A DNA stretch of 64,000 nucleotides from Malus domestica. Lineage: Eukaryota; Streptophyta; Magnoliopsida; Rosales; Rosaceae. Of this stretch, positions 23,144 to 35,405 are shown one piece after another (the stretch's first letter is position 1; each line of letters begins with the position of its first letter). The stretch covers positions 1,686,501 through 1,750,500 of the forward strand of contig NC_091675.1 in the NCBI RefSeq assembly GCF_042453785.1, written 5' to 3'. Below the pieces are notes generated by a model. The model worked only from the letters and a program-made list of their open reading frames with translations. It was not told the origin of the DNA and ran no database searches. A program made the translations under genes and the position numbers.

Positions 23144-24302
23144 CTAAGCCTAAGGATCAAATGATCTTGATCGTTGAAATTTGATATAACGGCTATAATT
23201 ATTATAACTTTTAGAAGGATCCCTTATTTGTAGCAGTTGAATCAAATTTCAACGGTTTGAATTATTTAATACCTAGACTCAATTTTTTTAAAGGAAAACT
23301 AATGAAAAGTGCTTGAAAACTTTGAGTTTTATAGATATGGATAAAATAAAGGGCAAAGTCAATAGTAGCAGGTTTGACTTCTAAGTGTAAAAATGTGATT
23401 TTTCGTTAAAGTGAACAATACCATAGGCTTTTCGTTAAAATTTTTTTTTTTTTTAAATCTAGAGAGAATTTGTACTCAATTATTTGAGGGTTCTTTCAGG
23501 GTTATCCAACAAACGTGAAAATTGAAACAAAAGTGTTATATTAAGTTGCAGTGTATCAAGCTAATGACGGTGTGTGTGAGTGTGACCCACAAGACTCGTG
23601 TGGCACCAAGACTATGGAGAAAAGGAATGTTTTTGGGGCAAAACGATAATGGTTTGATTAGCTTTTTTTTTTTAAAAATTACAAACTTCAAATAGAGTAT
23701 CCTAGATCAAATTCGAGTGATCCTTAAGCAAACAGTTCCAAAACAAAAAATAAGGCCAACTTTACCAATCTAATAACTATCATATTGGTGGATCTTCGAA
23801 TGTAACTAGCATGATAACACATTTAGCACTCCAAAGCCAAAAGTACTTTAATCTCGGCAACTAAAAATTCAATCACTTTAAATCCGCCTCATGAGAAACT
23901 CTACACACAAAATTGCCAGCAAAACCAGTAAAGAGCACTGTTTACATATACAGGCAACGCCAACTTCAAAGAGGAACTACAAAAGAAACAAATAGTGACT
24001 GTTACAATAAGAACTCTGTACACAAAACTACCAACGAAGCTATCAGTTGCATCACGGTAAACCCTATCAATGCCACCATGAGACACAAAAAGACACAAGC
24101 TCAAAAAGGCAAATTTAACATGGACGAAAGCCGCACTATACCTAGACAACCCACACCATAAAATTTCAGCTCCATCTCTTGCCACACCCCCACACTATCC
24201 AAACAACTAGAGAGGGAAGATTTTGGGAGAAAAAATGGATTGAAAAAGGACAAAAAAAATAAGTGACAGAGAACTCAAATCTAAGCAAGTTTAGACACAA
24301 AC
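23144..24302. other. Duplicated far-upstream flank of P450 copy 2
   Basis: Aligns with 32840-33990, upstream of copy 3. It includes an inverted-repeat relic around 23150-23290 and the repeated short frame at 23913-24161. No gene is recognised. Confidence 0.5.
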
Positions 24303-26382
24303 TCTGAAATCCCGTTTCCGAAATTTCAATATTTTGTACGTATCTTGTAGTTTAAATTTGTATTTCGTGATTACGATATCTTTATTAGTAAATTTTAGGA
24401 ATATTAATTGATTGGTTATCGAGTATGAAGTTTTATAATCAATCTTTAGCATTCGTCGACCTTTTGAAGTTACAACTAGTGTTTTCAAATAGATCTCGAA
24501 ATCACGAACACATAGGTGAAAACCATTTGCGAGTCCGAATTATAACGGTATGGTTAGGAACGTTCGAAGTTGTGATACTATAGATTTTAGGAATTATTTG
24601 TATCCCACTTTGTGGGTAAGAGGCCCAGACCGATATTTGGGTTAAAGGACCAATTAGTTAGAAGAGGGAAGAGACCAATCAGATTTTAGAAAAGGTTAGG
24701 CAGCAGCCAATCAACAAGGGAAGAAAAGAAAATAGGGATTTTTCCCCTTCCATTTCTGTTGACCGTACACCCACGACAACACCTTCGACCTGGTTCTAAT
24801 TCTGGCCATTTCCACCATATTTTCAGGTGATCTTCAACCATCCCACACCTGCCACCTCTTCCATTACCTCCCATCTACCATCTCCACCCAATTTCGAAGG
24901 AATTTTAAGCCCAAAAACCATATAAACCGTGCGGGTGCCGGGAGGTTTTTCACTGCGATTCCGCTGTTCCAGCGAGTTTCACCACTCACCACCACCCTTA
25001 ATCAACTTCCCTTGGACCTAGGAACAAGACCCAATCAATTGTAGGGGCATTGGAACACCGAGGAAGTCGCATCGAAGAACACCCACCTTAGGGTTTTCGA
25101 GGGGTGCGAGCCAATTTGGAGCCTTCCCGGCCAAATTGGACTTAGCCACAGGCAGTGATAGAGTGTGACACCTTGACTCTCATGTTAGGGTGTATTAACA
25201 CGGACTCCAGGTGAGTGACTTTAATATATGTGATATTGTTATTACCCTGAAAACTCCCATGCTAGTATACTTTGTGTATACAACATGAATTTCTAAAGTT
25301 ATGTTTTATGCTAAATAATTGTTTTTATAAAGTTTACCATCGATCAATTTTATGAATTGTTATGTGACTTGCTTATTGAAATGTTTGTTAAATTGAGGGC
25401 TAGTAGGAGACCATGACCCTACTTGGTTAATCCGCGATAGGGGGTTACTAATGGTCCCGCTTGGTTAATCCGCGATAGGGGACCATATTTTCTAAGGATC
25501 GTGCTTGGTTAATTCGCGATAGGCGATCCTTGTATCTTTAGTATGGCCATACACACACTTAGGGATGATCATGCTTGGTTAATTTGAGATAGGTGATTAT
25601 TGACTAACAAATGCGTTTGAGTGACTCTGCTTGGTTAATCCGCGATAGAAGGTCACTGCCTACTTGGTTACTACATGGGTGGTTCTGCTTGGTTAATCCA
25701 CAATAGGGGGCCACTTCTTGTTTGTTTACTTATGTAGGCTTCGGCCGAACTGTGTCACTCTAACTCTAGTTTTTAGTGTTTTCATAAACTATAGTTTCGA
25801 GAACCTTGAGTTTTGACTTAGAAAAGCCGTTGGATGTCTGGGTGACTCCTTCAAAGATATCAAAGGTTTGGTACTGATTTCTTATGAATGTTTTATATTC
25901 GAGGTTTATAAACTGTGATTGATGGTTGGTTTTATTATTATTATCACATGCATTGTATTATTGTCACTCACACGAGTTTCGCAGCTTATCCGGGTTGTTG
26001 TTTGCTCGGTGCACGATTCCAATGGTGTAGGCATTGATCTTACAGGTGACAGGTCTGAGTAGCTTCTGAGATGTATGTGGATGGGGTAGTAGTGCAGTTA
26101 TCAGAGACTTGGAGTGTTAGGTTACCTCTATATCCTCTCTTGTACTTTATCTTTTGGGACTTTCTTTTGAGCACCTCGAACTTGTTCTTAGTCTAGCGAG
26201 GGTTGTACTTCTTTTTGGGATGTACATATTTGTAAATATCTTGTGGAGAACTTAGTCACCTCCATATTATTTTGGTTTATTAGTTAAAGTATTTCCTTCC
26301 GTAATTTATGCCGTATTTGACGAACGTTATTTCCCTTTGTCACGTGTCGACTCTCGATGTATGTTGGGATCCGGGCGTCACA
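24303..26382. mobile_element. Solo LTR (2,080 bp), probably Ty3/gypsy
   Basis: Bounded by CAAAC at 24298-24302 and 26383-26387. The copy 3 flank (about 33990) has the uninterrupted site. Ends read TCTGAAATCCCG and GGATCCGGGCGTCACA; the right end carries the canonical CA, and the left end is TC where TG is expected. There is no internal coding sequence, so it is a solo LTR. A stretch (about 25080-25150, 'ccaatttggagcc') is shared with the LTR-like segments at 39240 and 52600. The last ~60 bp reappear at about 47660-47719 upstream of copy 4. The element contains the six-hairpin array at 25411-25716. Confidence 0.75.
25411..25716 (+). repeat. Array of six hairpins with a conserved loop and covarying stems
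   Basis: Six units share a loop close to CTTGGTTAATCCGCGATAG, each closed by a different stem at the same register. Stems: TGACCCT/GGGGTTA (25414-25420 with 25441-25447); ATGGTCCC/GGGACCAT (25451-25458 with 25479-25486); AAGGATCG/CGATCCTT (25494-25501 with 25524-25531); GATGATCA/TGATTATT (25564-25571 with 25594-25601, two G-U pairs); AGTGACT/GGTCACT (25620-25626 with 25651-25657); GGGTGGTTC/GGGGCCACTT, partly wobble-paired (25677-25685 with 25708-25716). Stem sequences differ from unit to unit while pairing is kept. The wobble pairs are plausible in RNA read from the plus strand. Confidence 0.8.
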
Positions 26383-26971
26383 CAAACTTAATCACCACAA
26401 AAGGGACTAAAATGATTAGTATGTCATCAATGTGTGATAAAAAATTACTTGGTAGCTTCGCCACAACAGTCTACCTTTTGAGGATCGATAAGACTCATAG
26501 AGGCATTTCAACCTCTCATTGACCATTATCGTGTGATACACATGCGTTAAGAATCTAACCCAAAACCAACTGTGTATGATATATGAGTATGAAATTCGTT
26601 TTCAATCAGTAGGTCATCCCTTAGCGTGGGGGCAATGATATTTTTTTCAGTAGGTCATCCCATACTGAAATTGTCCCCAATGTGTAAATATCACGAGCGC
26701 TAGACCAATTCCAGCGTATAGTTGTTTATTTGTAAGGTTATTTTCGTGGGGGCAATGATATTAAAATTATGCACGCATCACACAGAAGACAATCCCATCT
26801 TACTTGCATGTTGCAACGAACAGATAAGTAAAGGGTCCAAACCGGCATGTCATAAAATAATAAATCTTCAAAATAATCAAAATTCGTTAAACGTCTAACA
26901 AAACGGGGGATTGAGGAGTTTTAATATTTTGTCTTTTTTAAGAGATATGAAAAGGAAAGGGTATTTTTAAG

Positions 26972-27173
26972 GGAAGAGGATCCTCTCCTGAGTTCAGGAT
27001 GGAAATCCTCCTGATCTGATAAGATCATCTGGACCGTTCAAATTTAATCAAACGTTTGTAATTATTATAACTTTTAGAGAACCCTCCTATTTAGAACCAT
27101 TGAATTAAATTTGAATGGTCTGGATGACCTGATCAAGAGGATCCCCATCCTGAGCTCAGGAGGATCCTCTTCC
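26972..27173. mobile_element. Palindromic MITE upstream of P450 copy 2
   Basis: GGAAGAGGATCCTCTCCTGA at the left is the inverted counterpart of the right end (reverse complement GGAAGAGGATCCTCCTGAGC). The arms are about 35 bp, with an inner 'attattataactttta' core. Homologous copies lie at 34577-34769, 47266-47467 and 48306-48507. Confidence 0.75.
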
Positions 27174-27548
27174 ATTTTTAAATTTACACGTATTAATTAT
27201 GATTCAAAAATAAAATTAAATATATGAGGGTCGGTTTGGTTAACCGCACCCTAAAAATTTTGAGAATCAATTGCCAAACCGATTAAGATCGGTACGGTTT
27301 GGTTTAGCCATCGAAAATAAAAAATAAAAAAAAACCAAACCAAGCTTCAGGTGGGATTCAAGCAGTTTAGTCGGTTTTTTTTTTAAATGCCCAGCCGTAT
27401 GTTCTACGTAGAACCCAACGTAATTTTTTATCTAAATAATTAAGATCCCCGTAAGCAAATTCATCAATTATACTTTGCTTTACAGATTTTACATTTTTCG
27501 AATTCTTAAAATATTCCTATTGCATGTTTGATGTACACAATTAATTCT

Positions 27549-27675
27549 ATATGGGTTCTTAGGTTTGATGCTCGCTAAAGGTAAATTTGAACCCCATTAT
27601 TACTAACTCATTGTGAGACTTAGTCCACTCTCCACCATTTTAATGTAGATAATATCATTTGTTAAAAAAAAAAAA
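27549..27675 (-). repeat. Dispersed repeat shared with the Helitron interior
   Basis: On the minus strand it reads an A-rich run, 'aacaaatgatattatctac', then 'ctcacaatgagttagtaataatg'. The same word order occurs in the Helitron at about 62741-62810 and 62960-63030, and upstream of copies 3 (35072-35185) and 4 (48887-49005). Confidence 0.6.
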
Positions 27676-27790
27676 ACAATATATCTTTTACCTTTTAGTT
27701 AGTCATAATTTTTTCATTTCTCCCCTCAACTCGGAGATAAAGAGTTATGTATTTCAATACAACCATACGTAATAATCAAGCCCTTACTTC

Positions 27791-27798
27791 TATATATA
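27791..27798 (+). promoter_or_regulatory. TATA box of P450 copy 2
   Basis: TATATATA lies 101 bp upstream of the MDS start codon. The same box and spacing are found for copy 3 (35304-35311) and copy 4 (49124-49131). Confidence 0.5.
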
Positions 27799-27891
27799 CG
27801 TGTGTGTATGACAAGGTGATAAATCAACTTAAGCCTTTTCCCAGTTCAGCAAAAATCATTTTGCCTCAAGCTTCTAATGACAGTTGCAAAA

Positions 27892-29917
27892 ATGGATTCT
27901 CTGCCTTATGCAAACTCTATCACTGCTGGCCTGTTCACAGTAATCATCGTGTTCTATTACTTATCTCGAAGATGGAGAGCTTCCAATCACGAGGGCAAAT
28001 TATCACCACCAGAAGCCAAGGGTGGATGGCCTATATTTGGTCACCTTCATTTGTTCGGAGGCCCCACACCTCCTCACATAACTTTGGGAGCCATGGCGGA
28101 CAAGTACGGACCCATTTTCACTATCCGCCTTGGCGTCCAACCGTCGTTGGTGATAAGCAGCAGTGAGATCGCAAAAGAATGCTACACAACCAATGACTTG
28201 AGCATACTCGGTCGCCCAAAGATGGTGGTTGCAGATCACGTTACCTACAACTATGCCATGTTTGCGTTCGGACCACCTGGACCCTATTGGCGACAAATTC
28301 GCAAGATCGTTACCTTGGAGTTGCTCTCAGTCCGGAAGGTTGAGCTGCTCAAGCACATTCGAGTGTCGGAAGTGGCTACTTTCTTAAAAGAATTGCACGA
28401 CCATTGGAGTACAAAGAAAAAGGAGGGCTCGAAAGATGGAGTGGTTGTAGAGCTAAAGCAATGGTTTGGGGACATGATGCTGAACGTTATTCTTACAATG
28501 GTGGCTGGAAAGCGGTTTTCGGTGGCTGCCACTGGGGATGAGAAGAAAGAAGCGCGTAGGGTTCAGACTGCATTGAGGGAGTTCTTTGATTATCTGGGCA
28601 TGTTTTTGGTGGGTGATGCGGTTCCTTATCTGCGGTGGTTGGATTGGGGTGGACATGAGAAGGCAATGAAGAAAAGTGCAACGGAAATGCACGCCATTAT
28701 TGCAGAGTGGCTTGAAGAGCATAAGCAGAGGAGAGCAAAAGGTGTTGCAAAAGGAGAAAAGGACTTCATAGATTCGTTGCTTTCTGTGCTTGATGGTGCG
28801 GACCTTGGCAGTTTCGATGCTGATACGATCACCAAAGCCACAAGCGTGGTACGTATATATAATTCATTAATTTTTGCAGGCAAATATTTAACCATAAAAG
28901 GCTGGAGTTAGACACTATTCACATAAAGATTTTATTTTTACTTTTCAATACTTATAAGCTAATTGCATGGTCTATAAAAAGAAAATGAAAACATTAGACG
29001 ATAATATTTTTTTTTTTAAAACAAATTATGTCCAATTTTATATATGACTCATGTGACATATTTGTCGGCTCACCAATGGGTAATGGTAAAGAGATTATCT
29101 TCTTAGACTGTATCTGTAGATCACATGATGTGACGGTTATTAGATTCTTTCTTTAAATCCTTAATAATGAAATCCAACCATCAATTGTCATATTCTTTGA
29201 TTTACAAGATGTGATTTAAAAATATAATCACTTTAACATTTTTGTCGCGTAAAGAATGTATAAATGTTAATCAAGCAAATATTCCTTGGGCAGAATATTA
29301 TTGCAGGAGGTGGCGACACCACCATGGTGCCATTGACGTGGGCAATATCATTATTGGTGAACAACCCTCAAGTTTTGAAAAAAGCTGTAAATGAACTGGA
29401 CACCAAAATAGGGAAACAAAGAGTTGTGAGTGAGGAAGATATAAGCAACTTGGTCTACATCCAAGCTATTGTAAAGGAGACGTTACGTTTGTACCCAGTA
29501 GGACCATTATCAGGGCCGCGTTTATTCACCGAAGATTGCACCATTGCTGGCTACCATATCCCAAAGGGCACCCGGTTGATCCCGAACTTCTGGAAGATCC
29601 AAACTGACCCGAAAAATTGGCCTGAGCCATTCGAGTTCAAGCCAGAGAGATTTCTTACCACACACAAGGATGTTGATCTGAAGGGTCGGCATTTTCAGTT
29701 TCTTCCTTTTTCAAGTGGTAGAAGATCATGTCCTGGTTTGGCATTTGGTCTTCAACTGGTGCAATTTACATTGGCTAGTTTTCTGCATGCGTTTGAAATC
29801 TCAAATCCGTCGAGTGCACCAATTGATATGACAGAGAGTTTTGGAATAACCAACGTTAAGGCAACTCCACTTAATGTTCTCATCAAACCTCGCTTATCTT
29901 TTGAACTTTATGGATAA
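27892..29917 (+). CDS. Cytochrome P450, CYP82 family (tandem copy 2)
   Basis: Exons 27892-28848 and 29294-29917 (445-bp phase-0 intron, donor gtacgt, acceptor ttgggcag) encode 526 residues. All P450 signatures are intact: [14 protein letters not shown] in the C-helix, AGGGDTT in the I-helix, KETLR, PERF, and [10 protein letters not shown] with Cys465. It is almost identical to copy 4; the differences noticed are Val285 (Asp in the other copies) and the C-terminal residues (SFELYG here, SSELYK there). An in-frame ATG 15 bp upstream would add MTVAK; MDS is preferred from its A at -3 and G at +4 and from alignment with copy 1. Predicted role is an ER membrane monooxygenase of specialised metabolism; substrate unknown. 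The 3' end has a MITE a few bases past AATAAA. Confidence 0.93.
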
Positions 29918-30017
29918 AAGAAGAAAATACAGAATATTATGTGTACGATATGAATAAGAGATTTTCGTTGTTATTAGTTATGTATAATTATGTGTCCATC
30001 TTTGTAATCGTAAAATC

Positions 30018-30023
30018 AATAAA
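30018..30023 (+). terminator. Poly(A) signal of P450 copy 2
   Basis: AATAAA conserved with the other copies. The 607-bp MITE starts five bases downstream, so the native cleavage region has been displaced. Confidence 0.5.
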
Positions 30024-30027
30024 TCAA

Positions 30028-30634
30028 GGCTTTTTATGTTAGCACCCCACAAAATGTTGAATACACTCCACATTAAAATTTAATATTAATGACTTATTTA
30101 CTCTGCTATGTAATAACAATTTTGACCTTATTAGGTTTAAAAAATAATAAAAAATTTATAAATACACCCCAAATTACTTTTAACGTATTATTTATCTATT
30201 TCAACTATCAAAACCCCTCTCATTCTCCATTGTTGAATAAAACCCTAAACAATGAAACTACAAACATGTTGATTGAGAAAAATAATTTTTGACGAATGGA
30301 ACACAAAATCGATGTTTCGAAAGCTTTGAAATCATTATTATTGTTATTGAAAAACATTCAAATGAACCTAAACATTTTTTGAAATCATTCAGCAAACTAA
30401 TGTTTAGATAGTTTGAAATCATTTGGCAAAATAAAAAATGAGTGTTATAAGATTTGAGAAATGTGGGGTGTGTGTAGAAAATATAAGGTGTATATTAAGA
30501 ATGTGGGGTGTGAGAGTATTATGGGAAAGAAAGTGGAGTGTATTAACATAATTTTTAATTGAAAAAGTAAATATGGGATATATTAAGTATGTGAGGTTTA
30601 TTCAACAATTTGTGGGGTGCTAATATAATAAGCC
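30028..30634. mobile_element. hAT-like MITE (607 bp) in the 3' flank of P450 copy 2
   Basis: Terminal inverted repeats of about 35 bp: GGCTTTTTATGTTAGCACCC on the left, and GGCTTATTATATTAGCACCC as the reverse complement of the right end. It is flanked by 8-bp near-repeats taaatcaa (30020-30027) and tatatcaa (30635-30642). Copies 1, 3 and 4 have the unoccupied sequence aaatcaactgcc. The 8-bp duplication suggests the hAT superfamily; the interior is non-coding and repeats 'gtggggtgt' words. Confidence 0.85.
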
Positions 30635-30642
30635 TATATCAA

Positions 30643-32210
30643 CTGCCAATGTAAGATACAAAACCTAGCAATAATGGGTGTTTGAGAATGGGTATATTTA
30701 GCAATAAAAAAGTACCCCAAAAAAGCCTCTATTTACATTTTCCATTGGGCTATCTTTTGGGTCTGTTGCCTCCGGATTTTTTTATTTTCAATTTGCTTGT
30801 AAAGAACCCACCCATTTGCCAGCACAAACAGGACAAATTAAAATAGTCTGTGGAAATAAAGATGAGAATTAAGTGGGAGTAATGGGCATAAAGGTTACCT
30901 CAAGATTTACAATTGTTTTACCATTTCCTCTAACTTATTGTCATCGCTAAATGGCTGTTAGTAGGGTGAGTTATAGAGAAGAAACTGGGGCAGCAAGCAA
31001 GAACAAAAAGGCTGCAGGTTGCAGCGGCAAAGATAAGGGAAAAAAAACTGAAAAAAAAATGGAAAGGTGCAGCTGACGAAAATGGGAAGGAAGAAAGCAA
31101 GGCAGCAAAAAGTTGGACGAGGAAGAGGGAAGCAATAGAGGAAGGAGGAAATCTTGGCATTCTTTTCTTTCGGTTTTATCTTCTCAAACTCATGTCTTTC
31201 TTTTGGTTTTATTTGAGAATTATGTGTAACTAATTTTTAGTAGTTATGGGCTATTTTGAAGCCCCAAATATGATTGCAAGTTTGTTATGACATTTTGTTG
31301 AATTACTTTTATAAATTGAAGAAAATTGGTTTACTACTTGTCTCATTGATGAATTATTTATGTGTTTTCTACGGATGCATACTTAGTAAGCATATCTAGG
31401 ATTCTAATGCTATGAATATGTGTGTACCTGCCATTGTCGAATGAGGACCTACATATGTTCTAGAATAGTACTTGTTAATTGCGTTTAACATGTGAACCAA
31501 TTTCTAGGATAAGTAAGACAACGCTAATACTTACGATACCTTGTGATGACTTAAACTCTTTTCGTTCTTAATGATTTCTACTTGTTAAATATATGAACAT
31601 GCCATTCTAGATTGCATGCTAGAGACTAAGTTAAGTTGAAAACGTCATTCACTTAACATACTACATAAGAAAGAGTAATAACATACTACATAAGAAAGAG
31701 TAATAGGTTGAGTTCTAACATTGAGCCAACTTGAGCATCTTCATCCGGAAATAAAATGAATTTGAATGAAACATAACATGTTTGCATGATTATTTTGTGG
31801 TGGATAGCAATTCCCCTAACTCGTTTTTCTTAATTTGTGAACTACTTAAAATTTGTTTATGTCCTGTTTTTGTTCGATTTAATTTTAAAAGAAAATCAAC
31901 TCCAAAAATTTGTGTGAGTGTAGCTCTGTGTGTCTAGTGTCTTCATATAAAATTTCGTAGACTTTAGATAAGTGTAAGTTGGTCTAATAATTATTTTCCG
32001 GTGGCTGGTCAGTAGGGACAGCAGCCCAGTTTTTGTGACATTTTAAGTAGTTAGATAAAACAATCTTCTGCAGGAAATACTCTTATTTTCATATACTACA
32101 ATTGACAATTCTTAGTTTTAATAAGGAAAATCAATAAGATATTTATGTGCTATTTTGTGATGTGCTTTTAATCCTATCAGGTACCATAACAGGAGGGCAG
32201 ACAATCTGCC
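30643..32210. other. P450 copy 2 3' flank, then unassigned LTR-like DNA
   Basis: 30643-30846 is the flank shared by all copies. From about 30848 (TGTGGAAATAAAG) to about 32208 the sequence is foreign to the duplicated unit. Reversed, it loosely resembles the central part of the solo LTR family at 16840 and 42079 (for example 'ggatgcatactta'). A 25-bp tandem duplication lies at about 31656-31705. No coding region is recognised. Confidence 0.4.
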
Positions 32211-35200
32211 TCCCAATTCTAGTGTAGAGTTATTTTTGTAAGATTATTTTCATGGGGGCGATGATATTAAAATCATGCACAGATCACACAGAAGGCAATC
32301 CTATCTTTACTTGCAAGTTGCATCGAACAGATAAGTAAAGGGTCCAAACCAGCCATGTCATAAATAATCAAGTTCTTCAGAATAATCAAGAGTTGTCGAG
32401 AAAAATGTGGGACTGCGCGATTTAACTATGCAATGTGATATTCACATACTTTATTTTATTTCTTACACATTTTTCTAATTTTTTACTGTCGGATCGGATT
32501 AATTGAAGAAGATCAACAGATAAAAATTAACAAAAAATATGTGAAAAGTAATTTGAAATGTGTGAATAACATATCTCTTAACTATTTTATCGTTCTTTAC
32601 TAAATTGTATATAGACAAGAAAATATTATGGGATATAAATAATAAGTCTAAAGCCGTGTAGAAAGTAGTCGAAGAAATATCACACTTTTCACGAATCAGC
32701 CTGATGCTCCTTAATTCAACATTTGACTAATGAGTTTATAATATTAAAAATAGCAAATTATAATATCAGACAATGTGGCATATGCGGGTTCATATGTTAA
32801 TTAGTTGAAGTATAGATCCTCTTTGGATCTAAAAAAACAGAGTCTAAGAATTAAATGATCCGGATCGTTGAAATTTGATCTAACTGCTACAATTATTATA
32901 ACTTTTAGAATGATCCTTTGTTTGTAGCCGTTGAATCAAATTTCAAAGGCCTGTATCATTTAATTCAACGACCTGAATCATTTAATCCTTATACTCAGTT
33001 TTTTTAAATCCAGAAAGAATTTGCACTCAATTATTTGAGGGTTCTTTCAGGGAGATCCAACAACATGAAAATTGAAACAAAGGTGTTAGATTAAGTTGCA
33101 GTGTATCAAGCTAATGACAGTGTGTGTGAGCGTGACCCACAAGACTCATTATTTTATGAATTCTGATCCTCTGCATGTTTTTTCCCTACCACACTATTTC
33201 GTTGAGGAGAAGTGATAAGGGGCTCCCTCATTCGAACCACCAACTCTGTTTTGGTATACATTTTCCACGGGATCAAACGTACGTTATTGCCTCAATGCCT
33301 CATGTGGTACCAAGACTATGGAGAAAAGGAATTTTTTGAGGCAAAACGATAATGGTTTGATTGGCATTTTTTTTTAAAAGTACAAACTTCAAATAGAGTA
33401 TCCTAGATCAAATTCGAGAGTGATCCTTAAATAAACAGTTCCAAAACAAAAAATAAGGCCAGCTTGACCAATCTAATAGCTACCATATCGGCGGATCTTC
33501 GAGTGTGATAACACATCTAGCACTCCAAAGTCAAAAATAATTTAATCTCGACAACTAAAAATTCAATCACATCAAATCTACCTCATGAGAAACTCTACAC
33601 ACAAAATTGCTAGCAAAACCAGTAAAGAGCACTGTTTTCATATACAAGCAACACCAACTTCAAAGAGGAGCAAAAGAAACAAATAGTGACCGTTATAATA
33701 AGAACTCTACACGCAAAACTACCAACGAAGCTATTAGTTGTACCACGGTAAACCCCATCAACGCCATCATGAGACATAAAAGAAAGACACAAGCTCAAAA
33801 AGGCAAATTTAACATGGACGAAAGCCGCACTATACCTAGACAACCCACACCATAAAAATTCAGCCTCATCTCTTGCCACACCCCCACACTATCCAAACAA
33901 CCATAGAGGGAAGATTTTGTGAGAAAAAATGGATTGAAAAAGGACAAAAAAATAAGTCACAGAGAACTCAAATCTAAGCAAGTTTAGATACAAACTTAAT
34001 CACCACAAAAGGGACTAAAATTATTAGTATGTCATCAATGTGTGATAAAAAATTACTTGGTAGCTTCGCTACAACAGTCTACTTTTTAGGGATAAAAAAG
34101 ACTCACAGATGCATTTCAACCTCTCATTTACTATTATCGTGTGATACACATGCGTTAAGAATCTAACTCAAAACATACCGTGTAAGATATATGAGTATAA
34201 AATTTGTTTTCAATCAGTAGGTCATCCCTTAGCGTGGGGGCAATGATATTTTTTCAGTAGGTCATCCCTTACTGGAATTGTCCCCAATGTATAAAAATCA
34301 CGAGCGCTAGACCAATTCCAATGTATAGATTTTTTTTGTAAGGTTATTTTCGTGGGGGCATACGTCACACAGAAGACAATCCCATCTTACTTGCATGTTG
34401 CAACGAACAGATAAGTAAAGGGTCCAAACCGGCATGTCATAAAATAATAAATCTTCAAAATAATGAAAATTCGTTAAACGTCTAGAAAAACGGGGGATTG
34501 AGCAGTTTTACTATTTTGTCATCCTCAATTAAATTGTCCTTTTTAAGAGTTATGAAAAGGAAAGGGTATTTTTAAGGGAAGAGGATCCTCTCCTGAGCTC
34601 AGGATGGGGATCCTCCTGATCAGGTTATTCGGACTGTTTAAATTTAATCCAACGATTCTAAACAGGAGGGTCTTCTAAAAGTTATAATAATTGCGATCGT
34701 TGAATTAAATTTGAACGGTCTGGTTGGCCTGGTTAGAAGAATCCTCATCCTGAGCTCAGGAGAGGATACCGATTGCCAAACTGATTAAGGTCGATGCAGT
34801 TTGGTTTAGCCACCGTAAATTAAAAAAAAAAAAAAAAAAAAACCAAACCAGGCTTTAGGTGGGATTCAAGCGGTTTAGTCGGTTTTTTTTTTTTTTTTAA
34901 ATGCCCAGCCCTATGTTCTACATAGAACCCAACATAATTTTTTTCTCTTAATAATTAAGATCCATATAAGCAAATTCATCAATTATACTTTACTTTACAG
35001 ATTTTACATTTTTCGAATTCTTAAAATATTCATATTGCATGTTTGATTTACACAATTAATTATACGTGGGTTCTTAGGTTTGATTCTTACTAAAGGTAAA
35101 TTTAAACCTCATTATTACTAACTCATTGTGAGACTTAGCTCACTCTCCATCCCTTTAATATAGATAATATCATTTGTTAAAAAAAAATAACAATCTATCT

Positions 35201-35303
35201 TTTACCTTTTAGTTAGTCATAATTTTTTCATTTCTCCTCTCAACTGGAGATCAAGAGTTATGTATTTCAATACAACCATACGTAATAATCGGACCCTTAC
35301 TCC
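32211..35303. other. Duplicated upstream flank of P450 copy 3
   Basis: Collinear with 22380-24300 plus 26388-27790 upstream of copy 2, but without the solo LTR: the empty site is near 33990. It contains the third short Lys/Thr-rich frame (33607-33855), a MITE at 34577-34769 with a shortened right flank, and the dispersed repeat at 35072-35185. No gene. Confidence 0.6.
34577..34769. mobile_element. Palindromic MITE upstream of P450 copy 3
   Basis: Same family as 26972-27173. The right terminus is truncated, passing directly into 'gattgccaaactg', so about 100 bp present in copies 2 and 4 is deleted here. Confidence 0.65.
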
Positions 35304-35311
35304 TATATATA
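35304..35311 (+). promoter_or_regulatory. TATA box of P450 copy 3
   Basis: TATATATA 102 bp upstream of the MDS start codon. Confidence 0.5.
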
Positions 35312-35405
35312 CGTGTGTGTATGACAAGGCGATAAATCAACTTAAGCCTTTACCCAGTTCGGTAAAAAGCATTTTGCGTCTAGCTTTCTCATGATAGTTG
35401 CAAAA

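Larger units (their letters stand above)
26388..27790. other. Upstream flank of P450 copy 2
   Basis: Nearly identical to 47724-49123 upstream of copy 4, and similar to 33990-35303 upstream of copy 3. It holds the MITE at 26972-27173 and an A-rich-tailed repeat at about 27549-27675. Short frames (26337-26522, 27747-28166) are not credible genes. Confidence 0.6.

Noticed and set aside
25411..25716. Reading the hairpin array as a CRISPR-like or simple tandem repeat
   Set aside because: The genome is plant nuclear. The conserved part is a loop, and the variable parts are self-complementary pairs flanking it rather than spacers.
28003..28296. Antisense frames of 60-97 codons opposite P450 exon 1, repeated in all four copies
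   Set aside because: They recur only because the P450 exons recur, have no family resemblance, and lack independent promoter or start context.
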